In this document: piece after piece, positions 33,274 to 42,448 of the stretch
Layout of the letters: each line of letters begins with the position of its first letter
Numbering within the stretch: position 1 is the stretch's first letter
Source: Pseudomonas graminis
GTDB taxonomy: Bacteria; Pseudomonadota; Gammaproteobacteria; Pseudomonadales; Pseudomonadaceae
DNA: 64,000 nt
Direction of reading: 5' to 3'
Assembly: GCF_002093745.1 (NCBI RefSeq)
Contig: NZ_MTSB01000008.1
Location: 62,001 to 126,000, forward strand
Translations under genes and position numbers: made by a program
Notes under the pieces: generated by a model
What the model was told of the DNA's origin: nothing
What the model saw: only the letters and a program-made list of their open reading frames with translations
Databases searched by the model: none

Positions 33274-35937
33274 TTGAGTGATTCCGGTCGAGCTGACGCA
33301 CTGCTGGCCCAGTTGCCCCGCGAGGGGCGTGGGCGGTTGAAGGTTTTTCTCGGTGCCGCGCCGGGCGTGGGCAAGACTTACGCCATGCTCCAGGCCGCCC
33401 ACGCGCAACTGCGTCAGGGCGTGAAGGTGCTGGCCGGCGTGGTGGAAACCCACGGGCGTGCAGAAACCGAAGCGCTGCTCAACGGTTTGCCGCAACAGCC
33501 GTTGCTGCGCACGGAATACCGTGGCATGACGCTGGAAGAGATGGACCTCGACGCCTTGCTCAAGGCCGCCCCGAGCCTGGTGCTGGTTGACGAGCTGGCG
33601 CACACCAATGCGCCGGGCAGCCGGCACACCAAACGCTGGCAGGACATTCAGGAACTGCTGGCCGCCGGTATCGACGTGTACACCACGGTCAACGTCCAGC
33701 ACCTGGAAAGTCTGAATGATCAGGTGCGCGGCATCACCGGTGTGCAGGTGCGCGAGACGCTGCCGGACTGGGTGCTGCAGGAAGCCTTCGATCTGGTCCT
33801 GATCGACCTCCCGCCGCGTGAGCTGCTGGAGCGCTTGCGCGATGGCAAGGTCTACGTGCCGGAGCAGGCGCGTGCGGCCATTGATGCGTTTTTCACCCAG
33901 ACCAACCTCACTGCGTTGCGCGAAATGGCGATGCAGACCGCTGCGGCTCAGGTCGATAACGATCTGGCGCAGGGCTACCGGCAGTTGGGCCAGTCCGCAC
34001 CGGCGGTGCGTGGGCGCATGTTGGTGGGGATCGATGGCGATACCCACGCCGAGCGTCTGGTGCGCCACGCCAGCCGGGTGGCCCAGCGTCGTCATCTGCC
34101 GTGGAGCGCCGTGCATGTCGATGACGGGCAGACCCTCGACGAACAGTCGCGGGCACGTCTGCAAAGCGCCCAGCAACTGGCCGAGCGGCTGGGCGGCGAA
34201 GCGGTCTCGTTGCGCGCCGGAGAAGTGGCCAGGACGCTGGTCCAGCATGCCATCGAACGGCGTGCCAGCGTGGTGCTGGTCGGGCAGTCGCGCAGGCACT
34301 GGCGGCGTCGGGTATTCGGCGGCGGTGTGGCCGCGCGCCTGTTGCGCGAAGGCCACGGTCTGGAAATCTCGGTGCTGGATGACAGTGAAGAACTGCCCGA
34401 TCAGCCGCCGCGGGCGCGTCCTGCCCGTGAAGTGGTGTGGTTCGATTACGGCCTGGCCTTCGTCGCCACGCTGATCGCCAGCCTGGTGGCCTGGGGCGTG
34501 GCGGGTGTGCTGGCGCTGCCCAATATTTCCCTGATCTTCCTCGCTGCGGTGTTGCTGGTGGCGGTGCGCAGCAGCATGGGGCCTGCGCTGGCTTGCGCCG
34601 GGATGTCGTTTCTGGCCTATGATTTTCTGTTCATTCCGCCGAGCTTCTCACTGAATATCCAGCGTGAAGAAGACGTGCTGACGCTGTTGTTCTTCCTTTT
34701 GATGTCAGCCTTGACCGGCAAACTGGCGGCGCGTCAGCGCAGGCAATTGCAGGCGTTGCGCGACACCCAGGAACAGACCAGCGAGCTGCTTGATCTGTCG
34801 CGAAAAATGACCGCCGCCACAGATCGCAAAGCGGTACTCAATGCCGCCGAGCAGCACTTTTCCGGCTGGAAAGAGTTGCACCTGTGCCTGGTGGGGCGCG
34901 ACGGGCAGGGCGGCTGGGTGGTCGAAACCGGTGGGCCGCTGACGTTTTCGGAAGCCGAACGCGCGGCTGCTGACTGGGCCTGGCAGCACGATCAGCCCGC
35001 CGGCAGTGGCACCGGCACGTTGCCGTCGGGTCGCTGGTGGTGGTGGCCGATCACCGCAGAAGAAGGCCCATTGGCCTTGTTGGGTGTCTGTGCCCGGGAA
35101 GGGCAGTTGTTCACTGCGCAACATCGCCGCCTGCTGGCCGCGCTGACTCAGCCGCTGGCGCAGGCCCTGGCCCGCGCACAACTGGCGCAAGAGCTTGAAG
35201 CGGCGCGCCTGCACGGGGAAACCGAGCAACTGCGCAGTGCCTTGCTGGCCTCGGTGTCCCACGATTTGCGCACCCCGCTGACGTCGATGCGCGGCAGCAT
35301 CGACAGCCTGCTGGCACTGGGCGAAGCCATTCCTCTGGAAGACCGTCGCGAGTTGCTGGAAGGCACCCGTGACGAGGCCGAGCGTCTGGACCGTTACATC
35401 CAGAACCTGCTGGACATGACCCGGTTGGGCCACGGCGCGCTGAAACTGGCCCGTGACTGGGTGTCGCCGGCCGATATCGTCGGCAGCGCGCTCAATCGTC
35501 TGCGTGCGGTGCTGGCGCCATTACAGGTCAGCACGCACGTGCCCGGCGAACTGCCATTGCTGTATGTGCATGCGGCGCTGATCGAGCAGGCACTGGTCAA
35601 CGTACTGGAAAACGCCGCGCGCTTTTCACCCGTCGACGGGCGCTTGCAGGTGGCGGCAGGCGTGGTCGACGCCGAGCTGTTCTTCTCGGTCAGTGACGAA
35701 GGGCCGGGCATTCCCGAGGACGAACGGGCGAAGATTTTCGACATGTTCTACACCGCAGCACGGGGTGACCGGGGCGGGCAGGGCACCGGGCTCGGGCTGG
35801 CGATCTGTCAGGGCATGATCGGCGCGCACGGCGGGCGACTGGCTGTCGAGGAAGGCATCGACGGACTGGGGACGCGTATCACGTTGTTTCTGCCGTTGCA
35901 GGCGCAGCCGGATGCCGAAATGGAGGAACCTGTTTGA
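33274..35937 (+). CDS. kdpD: KdpD, sensor histidine kinase for potassium limitation
   Basis: 887 residues with a TTG start at 33274; the next in-frame ATG lies inside the conserved domain, so the TTG is preferred. Order of domains: N-terminal KdpD domain with Walker A (GAAPGVGKTYAML, residues about 28-40) and DELAHTNAPGSRH; a USP-like domain (about 250-370); four transmembrane helices (about 395-490, containing ISLIFLAAVLLVAVRSS); a GAF-like region; the phospho-acceptor SVSHDLRTPLTSMRGS; and the ATPase with ENAARFSP, DEGPGIP and GTGLGLAI. It phosphorylates KdpE when potassium is limiting or turgor is low. Its stop codon overlaps the kdpE start. Confidence 0.97.
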   Translation: MSDSGRADALLAQLPREGRGRLKVFLGAAPGVGKTYAMLQAAHAQLRQGVKVLAGVVETHGRAETEALLNGLPQQPLLRTEYRGMTLEEMDLDALLKAAPSLVLVDELAHTNAPGSRHTKRWQDIQELLAAGIDVYTTVNVQHLESLNDQVRGITGVQVRETLPDWVLQEAFDLVLIDLPPRELLERLRDGKVYVPEQARAAIDAFFTQTNLTALREMAMQTAAAQVDNDLAQGYRQLGQSAPAVRGRMLVGIDGDTHAERLVRHASRVAQRRHLPWSAVHVDDGQTLDEQSRARLQSAQQLAERLGGEAVSLRAGEVARTLVQHAIERRASVVLVGQSRRHWRRRVFGGGVAARLLREGHGLEISVLDDSEELPDQPPRARPAREVVWFDYGLAFVATLIASLVAWGVAGVLALPNISLIFLAAVLLVAVRSSMGPALACAGMSFLAYDFLFIPPSFSLNIQREEDVLTLLFFLLMSALTGKLAARQRRQLQALRDTQEQTSELLDLSRKMTAATDRKAVLNAAEQHFSGWKELHLCLVGRDGQGGWVVETGGPLTFSEAERAAADWAWQHDQPAGSGTGTLPSGRWWWWPITAEEGPLALLGVCAREGQLFTAQHRRLLAALTQPLAQALARAQLAQELEAARLHGETEQLRSALLASVSHDLRTPLTSMRGSIDSLLALGEAIPLEDRRELLEGTRDEAERLDRYIQNLLDMTRLGHGALKLARDWVSPADIVGSALNRLRAVLAPLQVSTHVPGELPLLYVHAALIEQALVNVLENAARFSPVDGRLQVAAGVVDAELFFSVSDEGPGIPEDERAKIFDMFYTAARGDRGGQGTGLGLAICQGMIGAHGGRLAVEEGIDGLGTRITLFLPLQAQPDAEMEEPV

Positions 35938-36626
35938 GTCAGGTGGCGACGATTCTGGTCATTGACGACGAGCCGCAGATTCGCAAGTTTCTGCGCATCA
36001 GCCTCGCGTCTCAGGGTTACAAAGTGATTGAAGCAGCCACGGGCATGGAAGGGCTGACTCAGGCCGCGCTGAGCAAGCCCGACCTGCTGGTCCTCGACCT
36101 CGGCCTGCCGGACATGGATGGCCAGCAGGTGCTGAGCGAGTTTCGCGAGTGGTCGGCCGTGCCGGTTCTGGTGCTCTCGGTACGCGCCAGCGAGGCGCAG
36201 AAGGTTCAGGCGCTGGATGCCGGGGCCAATGATTACGTGACCAAGCCGTTCGGCATTCAGGAGTTTCTGGCCAGGGTCCGGGCGTTGCTGAGGCAGGTGT
36301 CAGGCAGCGAGAAACCCGACTCGGCCTTGCGCTTCGGCCCGTTGACCGTGGATCTGGCCTACCGCCGCGTGTTGCTCGATGAGCAGGAAGTGGCGCTGAC
36401 TCGCAAGGAATACGCGGTACTGGCGCAACTGGCGCGGCACCCCGGACGAGTCATCACCCAGCAACAATTGCTCAAGGATATCTGGGGGCCGACCCACACT
36501 GAAGACAGCCATTACCTGCGCATTGTGGTCGGGCATTTGCGCCAGAAACTGGGCGATGACCCGACCGCGCCGAGGTTCATCATGACCGAGGCGGGCATCG
36601 GTTATCGATTGCTCGCAGACAGTTGA
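35934..36626 (+). CDS. kdpE: KdpE, response regulator of the kdp operon
   Basis: 230 residues, TTG start at 35934 overlapping the kdpD stop (TTTGA), with GGAGGA at 35922-35927. OmpR-family architecture: receiver domain with acidic pocket VIDDE (residues 9-13), phospho-acceptor aspartate in LLVLDLGLPDMDG, and the lysine in YVTKPF; then a winged-helix domain ending in the classical TEAGIGYRL. It activates kdpFABC, presumably through the direct repeat at 28584-28600. The start-stop overlap ensures equimolar synthesis with the kinase. Confidence 0.97.
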   Translation: MSQVATILVIDDEPQIRKFLRISLASQGYKVIEAATGMEGLTQAALSKPDLLVLDLGLPDMDGQQVLSEFREWSAVPVLVLSVRASEAQKVQALDAGANDYVTKPFGIQEFLARVRALLRQVSGSEKPDSALRFGPLTVDLAYRRVLLDEQEVALTRKEYAVLAQLARHPGRVITQQQLLKDIWGPTHTEDSHYLRIVVGHLRQKLGDDPTAPRFIMTEAGIGYRLLADS

Positions 36627-36732
36627 TGACATGAAGATGAAAACAACGATACTGGCGCCTGGGTCATGGCACTTTTGGCAAGCCGGATCGTCAAAGCCGC
36701 ACACTCCGTATTTACTCTTGAGGTAACACCCC

Positions 36733-37011
36733 ATGAAAGCCCTGATCTGTCTGCCATTGCTGGTGCTGGTCCTTGCAGGTTGTGCCGGCAAGACCGGGTA
36801 TCGGGACAGCTGCGGTACCCAGCTCGACGCTGCCTGGCACGAACTTGATCTGGCCAAGGCTGAAGGCTTCGCCGGAACCGTCAGCTACTCCAAAGCCCTG
36901 TCGCTGCTGACCGGCGCCAAGACCCAGCAACAGTTCGAAGCCTTTGAAGGCTGCACCGAGAAAGCCGAAAAAGCCCGCTTCTACATCCGTGAATCCCGCG
37001 CGGGCCGCTGA
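36733..37011 (+). CDS. Small lipoprotein of unknown function
   Basis: 92 residues with a lipoprotein signal (MKALICLPLLVLVLAGCAGK; lipobox LAGC, cysteine 17) and GAGGTAA upstream of the ATG at 36733. The mature part is a helical, charged domain (LDAAWHELDLAKAEGFAGTVSYSKALSLLTGAKTQQQ, written here only in part: LDLAKAEGFAG, ALSLLTGAKTQQQ) with two cysteines (DSC, EGC). Small outer-membrane lipoproteins of this kind are common in Pseudomonas, but I do not know a function. It is separated from kdpE by 106 bp and is probably a separate transcription unit. Confidence 0.8.
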   Translation: MKALICLPLLVLVLAGCAGKTGYRDSCGTQLDAAWHELDLAKAEGFAGTVSYSKALSLLTGAKTQQQFEAFEGCTEKAEKARFYIRESRAGR

Positions 37012-37046
37012 TAGCTGATCCTGCACCGCGTCGTACATGCCATCGC

Positions 37047-37093
37047 GGACGCAGAGCGTCCAGAACGGCATGCCGACGCGGAGCGTCGCACGA
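37047..37093. repeat. REP-like element, GGACGC-GCGTCC type
   Basis: GGACGCAGAGCGTCC forms a small hairpin, followed by GAACGGCATGCCGACGCGGAGCGTCGCACGAT. Related elements occur at 49631, 55210-55260 and 63201-63250, always between genes. Extragenic palindromic repeats of this kind are abundant in P. syringae-group genomes. Confidence 0.65.
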
Positions 37094-37104
37094 TAGTTCA
37101 AGTC

Positions 37105-37460
37105 GTGGGAGCGGACTTGTCCGCGAATGGGCCGGTACATCCGATGCATTTTCTGTGTCTGGAATAGTGCCTTCGCGGACAAGTCCGCTCCCACGGGTGT
37201 TAAGCGGGCCTTGTGAGAGCGGACTTGTCCGCGAATGGGGCGGTACATCCGATGCATTTTCTGTGTCTGGAATAGTGCCTTCGCGGACAAGTCCGCTCCC
37301 ACGGGTGTTAAGCGGGCCTTGTGAGAGCGGACTTGTCCGCGAATGGGGCGGTACATCCGATGCATTTTCTGTGTCTGGAATAGTGCCTTCGCGGACAAGT
37401 CCGCTCCCACGGGTGTTAAGCGGACCTTGTGGGAGCGGACTTGTCCGCGAAAAGGGCCTT
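37105..37460. repeat. 108-bp tandem array of paired palindromic units
   Basis: Units start at GAGCGGACTTGTCCGCGAA at 37109, 37217, 37325 and, truncated, 37433, so the period is exactly 108 bp with three full copies and one partial. Each unit holds two REP-like palindromes in opposite orientation (GCGGACTTGTCCGCGAA and TTCGCGGACAAGTCCGC) around a spacer GGTACATCCGATGCATTTTC, forming a long cruciform or BIME-like hairpin. Copies 2 and 3 appear identical; the first differs by single bases (GGGCCGG for GGGGCGG, GTGGGA for GTGAGA). Confidence 0.9.
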
Positions 37461-37659
37461 AAATTCGCAGGAGATATATCGCTCTCAACATCGCCTTCGC
37501 GGACTAGCGAACCGTCGCCACCTCTCGCTCCGTATGCTTTGCATCACATCAAATCCCTACCGCCTCTGGCGAAACGGCCTACGCTCACCGTAGAGTGTTC
37601 GGACGTTTAGCATCGTGCGCAGTCCCACAGTCATGCGCAGTGGTCGGAGGGGCTTTTCG

Positions 37660-38577
37660 ATGGGCAGAAAACTCGATGCATGCCTGAGCGCGATCAATGA
37701 AGTCGTGCTGGGTAAGGACGCGCAAGTACGGTTGGCGATGACCTGTCTGATCGGCGGCGGGCATTTGCTGATCGAGGACTTGCCGGGTATGGGCAAGACC
37801 ACGCTCAGTCATGCGCTGGCGAAGGTTCTTGGCCTGAGCTATCAGCGTATTCAGTTCACGTCCGATCTGTTGCCGGGCGACATTCTGGGCACGTCGGTCT
37901 TTGATCGTGACAGCGGGCAATTCACGTTTCACCCGGGGCCGATCTTTGCCGAGCTGGTGCTCGCCGATGAAATCAACCGCGCCACGCCTAAAAGCCAGAG
38001 CGCCCTGCTGGAAGCGATGGAAGAAGGACAAGTGTCCATCGAAGGCGCGACTCGCCTGTTGCCTGATCCATTTTTCGTGATCGCCACCCAGAACCCCTTC
38101 AGCTCCGGGGGCACGTTCGCCTTGCCCGAGTCGCAACTGGACAGGTTCCTGATGCGCATTTCAATGGGCTATCCCGCCAGAGCCGCCGAGAAAGCCTTGC
38201 TGCTCGGCGAGTCGCGTCGTGAGCTGTTACCGCGTTTGCAACCGATTCTGGATCATGCCCTGCTGGGTGAGCTTCAGGCTCAGGCGCGGCAGGTGCGGGC
38301 CAGTGACGCGCTGGTCGATTACGTGCTGCGCCTGGTCGATGCCACACGCAGCCAGCCGCAGTTCGCGTATGGCCTGTCGCCCAGAGCGAGTCTGGCGATT
38401 CTGGCGGCGGCACGGGCCTGGGCCATGTTGCTGGGGCGCGATTACGTGATTCCCGAGGATGTGCAGGCGGTGCTTCCATCGGTGGTCGGCCATCGGTTGC
38501 GTGAGCGCAGCGACCCCACCGGCCACGGTGGCGGGGCGCTGGTGCAGTGGCTGTTGCGCGAGGTGCCCGCGCTTTGA
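37660..38577 (+). CDS. MoxR-family AAA+ ATPase
   Basis: 305 residues from the ATG at 37660, chosen because GGAGGGG lies 8 bp upstream. Walker A is DLPGMGKTTLSHAL, Walker B is ELVLADEINRATPKSQSALLEAMEE, sensor 1 is FFVIATQNPF, and the arginine-finger region is LPESQLDRFLMR. MoxR ATPases act as chaperones that help assemble or activate partner proteins, often metal or peptidase complexes with von Willebrand or DUF58 partners. It overlaps the following DUF58 gene (TTTGA) and is the first gene of a moxR / DUF58 / transglutaminase operon widespread in Pseudomonas. Confidence 0.93.
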   Translation: MGRKLDACLSAINEVVLGKDAQVRLAMTCLIGGGHLLIEDLPGMGKTTLSHALAKVLGLSYQRIQFTSDLLPGDILGTSVFDRDSGQFTFHPGPIFAELVLADEINRATPKSQSALLEAMEEGQVSIEGATRLLPDPFFVIATQNPFSSGGTFALPESQLDRFLMRISMGYPARAAEKALLLGESRRELLPRLQPILDHALLGELQAQARQVRASDALVDYVLRLVDATRSQPQFAYGLSPRASLAILAAARAWAMLLGRDYVIPEDVQAVLPSVVGHRLRERSDPTGHGGGALVQWLLREVPAL

Positions 38578-39530
38578 TCCAGCCGTTCAAACCGCTCTGG
38601 CAACGCTGGCTGGTGAAGCGTATTCCACCGGCGTCGAGGGTTACGCTCGACCATCGGCGCATCTTCATCATGCCGACGCGGACCGGGATGACCTATGCGC
38701 TGGTGCTGGTCTTGATGCTGCTGGTGGCGATCAATTATCAGAACAGCCTGGCCTACGGTCTGACGTTTCTGCTCTTGTCGGTAGGCGTGCTGGCCATTTT
38801 GCACACTTACCGCAACATCAGCGGTTTGATTCTCAGCGCCGGTGTGGCGCGTTCGGTGTTTGTCGGTGAACCGGTGCAACTGCACCTGCGTCTGGAAAGT
38901 GCCGGGCAGGCTCATCATGCACTGGGCCTGGGTTGGACCGCCACGGCCATGCAGCCCGGCGACGTACTGCCGCGCGGCCTGACCGACCTGGAATTGACCC
39001 TGCCTGCCGAGAAACGTGGCTGGCTGCACGCCCCCCGGTTGCGGGTCGAAAGCGTGTTTCCGCTGGGCATCTTCCGCGCCTGGAGCTGGCTCGACCTGGA
39101 GCAGAGCGCCTTGATCTATCCACGGCCCTTGTCCGGCGCCATGCCGCTGCTCAAAGGTGCGCAACCCCATGCCGAGGATGACGGTCAGGCCACTCAGGGC
39201 GCAGGGGTCGATGACTACCAGGGCCTGCGCAGCTACCAGCCGGGTGACAACCGCAGTCGTTTGCACTGGAAAGCGTATTCCCGGGGCCAAGGGCTGCTGA
39301 TCAAGGATTTCACCGATCTGAGCGGTCATGACCTGTGCCTGGATTTCATGGCGCTGGGTGGCGGTATCGAAGAACGCCTGTCGCGGCTGTGTTATTGGGT
39401 GCTGGAGCTGTCCCGGCGTCGCCAGCCGTTCGCCTTGCGGCTGCCGGGTTTTCTTTCGACGGTGGACAGCGGTGACGCGCACCGTGAAGCCTGCCTGCGC
39501 GCACTGGCGCTGTATGGCGACCGGTCATGA
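38574..39530 (+). CDS. DUF58-domain membrane protein
   Basis: 318 residues from a TTG at 38574 overlapping the moxR-like stop, with GAGGTG 8 bp upstream; this coupled start is preferred over frames beginning inside moxR. Two transmembrane helices near residues 45-85 (YALVLVLMLLVAINYQN, LTFLLLSVGVLAILHTY) precede a cytoplasmic or periplasmic domain with the DUF58 signature DDYQGLRSYQPGDNRSRLHWKAYSRG. Function is not known; it is expected to be the substrate or partner of the MoxR ATPase. It overlaps the next gene by four bases (ATGA). Confidence 0.92.
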   Translation: MIQPFKPLWQRWLVKRIPPASRVTLDHRRIFIMPTRTGMTYALVLVLMLLVAINYQNSLAYGLTFLLLSVGVLAILHTYRNISGLILSAGVARSVFVGEPVQLHLRLESAGQAHHALGLGWTATAMQPGDVLPRGLTDLELTLPAEKRGWLHAPRLRVESVFPLGIFRAWSWLDLEQSALIYPRPLSGAMPLLKGAQPHAEDDGQATQGAGVDDYQGLRSYQPGDNRSRLHWKAYSRGQGLLIKDFTDLSGHDLCLDFMALGGGIEERLSRLCYWVLELSRRRQPFALRLPGFLSTVDSGDAHREACLRALALYGDRS

Positions 39531-41539
39531 ACGTCAACGCCAGCGCCGCGCCGCCCCTTGCGCCGATCCCCCGCGTCAGTCTGGTCTGGCTGTTGCTGGC
39601 GCAGGCGCTGGTGGTGTTGCCGTTCGCGCTGCATGTGCCCGTCTCCATCATCCTCCTGTGGCTGGGCTGCACGTTCTGGCGGGTTCAGGTGTTCCGGATG
39701 CGCGCTCGTCTGCCCGGCACCTGGGTCAAGTCAGGGTTGCTGGTGGGCACCGCCGGTGGCGTGTACCTGGCGCGCGGCAGTCTGGTCGGGCTGGACGCGG
39801 GGGCGGCGCTGCTGGTGGCGGCCTTCGTCCTGAAAATGCTGGAAATGAACAACCGCCGTGACGCGCGGGTGCTGATTTTTCTTGGTTTTTTTTGCGTGGC
39901 GGTCGGCTATCTGTTTGAAAACAACCTGCTGTGGGCGCTGTTCAGTCTGCTGCCTGTCGGCACGCTGCTGGCGGCGCTGATCGGTCTGCAGCAGTCCGAT
40001 CTGGCGGGCCAGTCTTCCGACACGCTGAAGCTGGCTTTTAAAATGATGGCCCAGGCCGTGCCACTGATGCTGGTGCTGTTCCTGTTTTTTCCGCGCCTGG
40101 ACCCGCTCTGGTCATTGCCGCAGCCGAGTAACAAGGGCGTCACCGGGCTGTCTGACAGCATGGCGCCGGGCGACATGGCCGAGCTGAGCAAATCGCCGGC
40201 GCTGGTGTTTCGTGCCAGTTTCGAAGGGCCGATCCCTGCGCGCAATCAGCTGTACTGGCGCGGCCTGACCCTTGAGCAGTTCGACGGGCGTCGCTGGTCG
40301 CAGTCAGCCCGAGCCCAGACGGTGCAGATTCCACAGTGGGAGAAACAGGGCGAGCCGCTGGCCTACAGCGTCGTCATGGAAGCCAGCGGTCGTCCGTGGT
40401 TGTTGAGCCTCGATGTGGCTGAAACGACATTGCCCGACGTGCGCCAGATGAGTGACTTCCGCTTGCAACGCAGGAGGCCGGTCGAGCAATCGCTGCTGTA
40501 TACCGTCAACTCCTGGCCGCAAAGTATTCGTGACCCGCAATCCAATGAGCAGATTCAGCGCCAGAACCTGCAACTGCCGCCCAAAGGCAATGACCGCGCC
40601 CGGCAGTGGGCCGATGAGCTGCACCGCCGTTACGCAACGCCCGACGCATTGGTCGAAGCAATGCTCGCCTACTTCAGCGATCAACCGTTTCATTACACCC
40701 TCAAACCGGTGCAAACGGGCAGTGACAGCATCGATGAATTCCTGTTCGTCAGCCGTCAGGGCTTCTGCGCTCACTACGCCGGTGCCATGACCTTCGTGTT
40801 GCGTGCCGCTGGCATTCCGGCGCGGGTGGTGGCCGGGTATCAGGGCGGTGAACTGAACCCCGACGGCCAGTACCTGACCGTGCGCCAGTTCGACGCGCAC
40901 GCCTGGGTCGAGTATTGGCAGCCGGGCGTCGGCTGGCGCAGCGTTGATCCTACCGCTGCGGTTGCGCCGCAGCGTATCGAGCAAGGCCTGGAGCAGGCCC
41001 TGGCGGCCGACGAAGCCTTCCTCCAGGATTCCCCGCTGTCGGCGTTGCGTTATCGCAACGTGCCCTGGATCAACGCGATGCGCCTGAGCTGGGACAACCT
41101 CAACTACGGTTGGCAACGCTGGGTGCTGGGGTATCAGGGACAACAACAGTTACACATTCTCGGGCGCTGGTTTTCGGGCTTTCAGGCGCCGGTTTTTGTG
41201 CTGGGCATCCTGCTGTCGCTGGGCCTGATCGCTTTGTGGCTGTTCAAACCGTGGCTGCGCGAGAGCGATTTGCAGCTGCGCCTGTTCAACGCATTTGAAC
41301 GCTTGCTGGCCCGTCATGGTCTGCGTCGTATGCCGGGTGAAGGCGCCGATGCGTTTGGCCATCGAGCGGTGCTGTTTTTTCCGCAGCATGCCGAGGCCAT
41401 CGAAGGCTTCATTCGGGAATTTCAAGCGCAGCGCTACGCCGGGCAACTCGCTCGCGCGAGCCGTTTGAAGAAGGCATTGAAGACGCTGCGTCGTCGTCTG
41501 CCCTGGCGGTTGTCAGCCGTCAGGCACAGGCATTCATGA
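39527..41539 (+). CDS. tgpA: TgpA-type membrane transglutaminase (DUF3488)
   Basis: 670 residues. About six N-terminal transmembrane helices lie within residues 1-185, then a periplasmic region with a transglutaminase-like core: the catalytic cysteine in SRQGFCAHYAGAMTFVLRAA, the histidine in QFDAHAWVEYW and the aspartate in WRSVDPTAAV. A further membrane helix lies near residue 550, followed by a C-terminal cytoplasmic tail. This is the arrangement of P. aeruginosa TgpA, an essential transglutaminase-like protein proposed to act in envelope metabolism. The start codon overlaps the DUF58 stop (ATGA), so the three genes form one translationally coupled unit. Confidence 0.92.
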   Translation: MNVNASAAPPLAPIPRVSLVWLLLAQALVVLPFALHVPVSIILLWLGCTFWRVQVFRMRARLPGTWVKSGLLVGTAGGVYLARGSLVGLDAGAALLVAAFVLKMLEMNNRRDARVLIFLGFFCVAVGYLFENNLLWALFSLLPVGTLLAALIGLQQSDLAGQSSDTLKLAFKMMAQAVPLMLVLFLFFPRLDPLWSLPQPSNKGVTGLSDSMAPGDMAELSKSPALVFRASFEGPIPARNQLYWRGLTLEQFDGRRWSQSARAQTVQIPQWEKQGEPLAYSVVMEASGRPWLLSLDVAETTLPDVRQMSDFRLQRRRPVEQSLLYTVNSWPQSIRDPQSNEQIQRQNLQLPPKGNDRARQWADELHRRYATPDALVEAMLAYFSDQPFHYTLKPVQTGSDSIDEFLFVSRQGFCAHYAGAMTFVLRAAGIPARVVAGYQGGELNPDGQYLTVRQFDAHAWVEYWQPGVGWRSVDPTAAVAPQRIEQGLEQALAADEAFLQDSPLSALRYRNVPWINAMRLSWDNLNYGWQRWVLGYQGQQQLHILGRWFSGFQAPVFVLGILLSLGLIALWLFKPWLRESDLQLRLFNAFERLLARHGLRRMPGEGADAFGHRAVLFFPQHAEAIEGFIREFQAQRYAGQLARASRLKKALKTLRRRLPWRLSAVRHRHS

Positions 41540-41563
41540 AAGGTTTGGTCGAAGGGGAACAGC

Positions 41564-42325
41564 ATGTCGTCAATGGTCAATCATCTGGTCGCCGAAGTGC
41601 TGGCGCTGGACGTCAAATTGCTTGCATGTCAGGCGCGTCTGGCGGTGTCTACCGACAGCGAAGCGCTGCATGATCTGCGCACCACCGTGCGCCGTCTGCG
41701 CAGTGTGTTGCGCCCCCTGCGGGACATTCCGGTCGCCGCCGAGCTGGAAGAGGCGGCCAAGGCCGTGGGTCAGTTGACCACGCCGTTGCGGGATATGCAG
41801 GTGCTCGCTGCTTTTCTGGAAGAGCAGGGGCTGAACGAGGCGGCTTTCAAGCGCCATCAGCACCTGAACGACGCGTGCCCGAAAGTGGCCACGTCGGGGG
41901 AACTGACCCGGCTGCTGAATCTGATTGATCGTTTTCCGGCCTCGCTTCGCCTGCAACAGCGTCAAGGGCAGTTGCGCGGCCTGCGCAAGACCATTGAAAA
42001 GCGCATGGACAAGCAGTGGAACAAACTGCGCGTGGCCATTGCCGAACCGGGCCACGACCGACACGACTTGCGTCTGCTGATCAAACGCGTGCGCTACGCC
42101 GCCGAAGCCTATCCGGCACTCAGCCACCAGCCGAAGAACATGCAGGCCCGGCTCAAATCCGCACAAAGCGAACTCGGCGACTGGCACGATCATTTGCAAT
42201 GGCTGGCCCAGGCCGGCGAACAATCGGATCTTGCGCCGTGCCTGCCCGGTTGGCAGATCGGCATCGTGCGCGCCGAGCGCAAGGCCGAAGCCTCGCTCAA
42301 GCGGCTTGCAAAGGCATGCTTCTGA
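41564..42325 (+). CDS. CHAD-domain protein
   Basis: 253 residues, ATG at 41564 with AGGGGAA upstream. It is an all-helical CHAD domain: conserved histidine and arginines in LHDLRTTVRRLRSVLRPL, RDMQVLAAFLEE, and the second half RHDLRLLIKRVRYAAEAY, LGDWHDHLQWL. CHAD proteins bind polyphosphate, and their conserved basic residues are suited to this. There is no CYTH/triphosphatase domain fused here. It follows tgpA by 24 bp and may be co-transcribed. Confidence 0.9.
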   Translation: MSSMVNHLVAEVLALDVKLLACQARLAVSTDSEALHDLRTTVRRLRSVLRPLRDIPVAAELEEAAKAVGQLTTPLRDMQVLAAFLEEQGLNEAAFKRHQHLNDACPKVATSGELTRLLNLIDRFPASLRLQQRQGQLRGLRKTIEKRMDKQWNKLRVAIAEPGHDRHDLRLLIKRVRYAAEAYPALSHQPKNMQARLKSAQSELGDWHDHLQWLAQAGEQSDLAPCLPGWQIGIVRAERKAEASLKRLAKACF

Positions 42326-42448
42326 TGCCGCACGCCCTGCCGGTTTTCCGGGCAAGGCAGAGCATCAAGCCGCAACGATGGCCGATATGTAGCCTGTCAG
42401 CCGGCAAACGGATGGCTATCATCCCTGACTGGATTTCAGGCGTTTGGA

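Larger units (their letters stand above)
37012..37659. other. Repeat-filled intergenic region
   Basis: About 650 bp without a real gene. It contains a REP-like element (37047-37093), the 108-bp tandem array (37105-37460), and a short unique stretch before the moxR-like gene. Open frames on both strands of the array exist only because the repeat length is a multiple of three. Confidence 0.75.

Noticed and set aside
37105..37460. CRISPR array
   Set aside because: Repeats are directly adjacent 108-bp units without unique spacers and contain REP palindromes; no cas gene is nearby.
37155..37610. Open frame encoding four near-identical 36-residue peptides (and a similar frame on the other strand, 36712-37410)
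   Set aside because: Produced by the 108-bp tandem array, whose length is a multiple of three; no ribosome binding site and no gene-like codon use.
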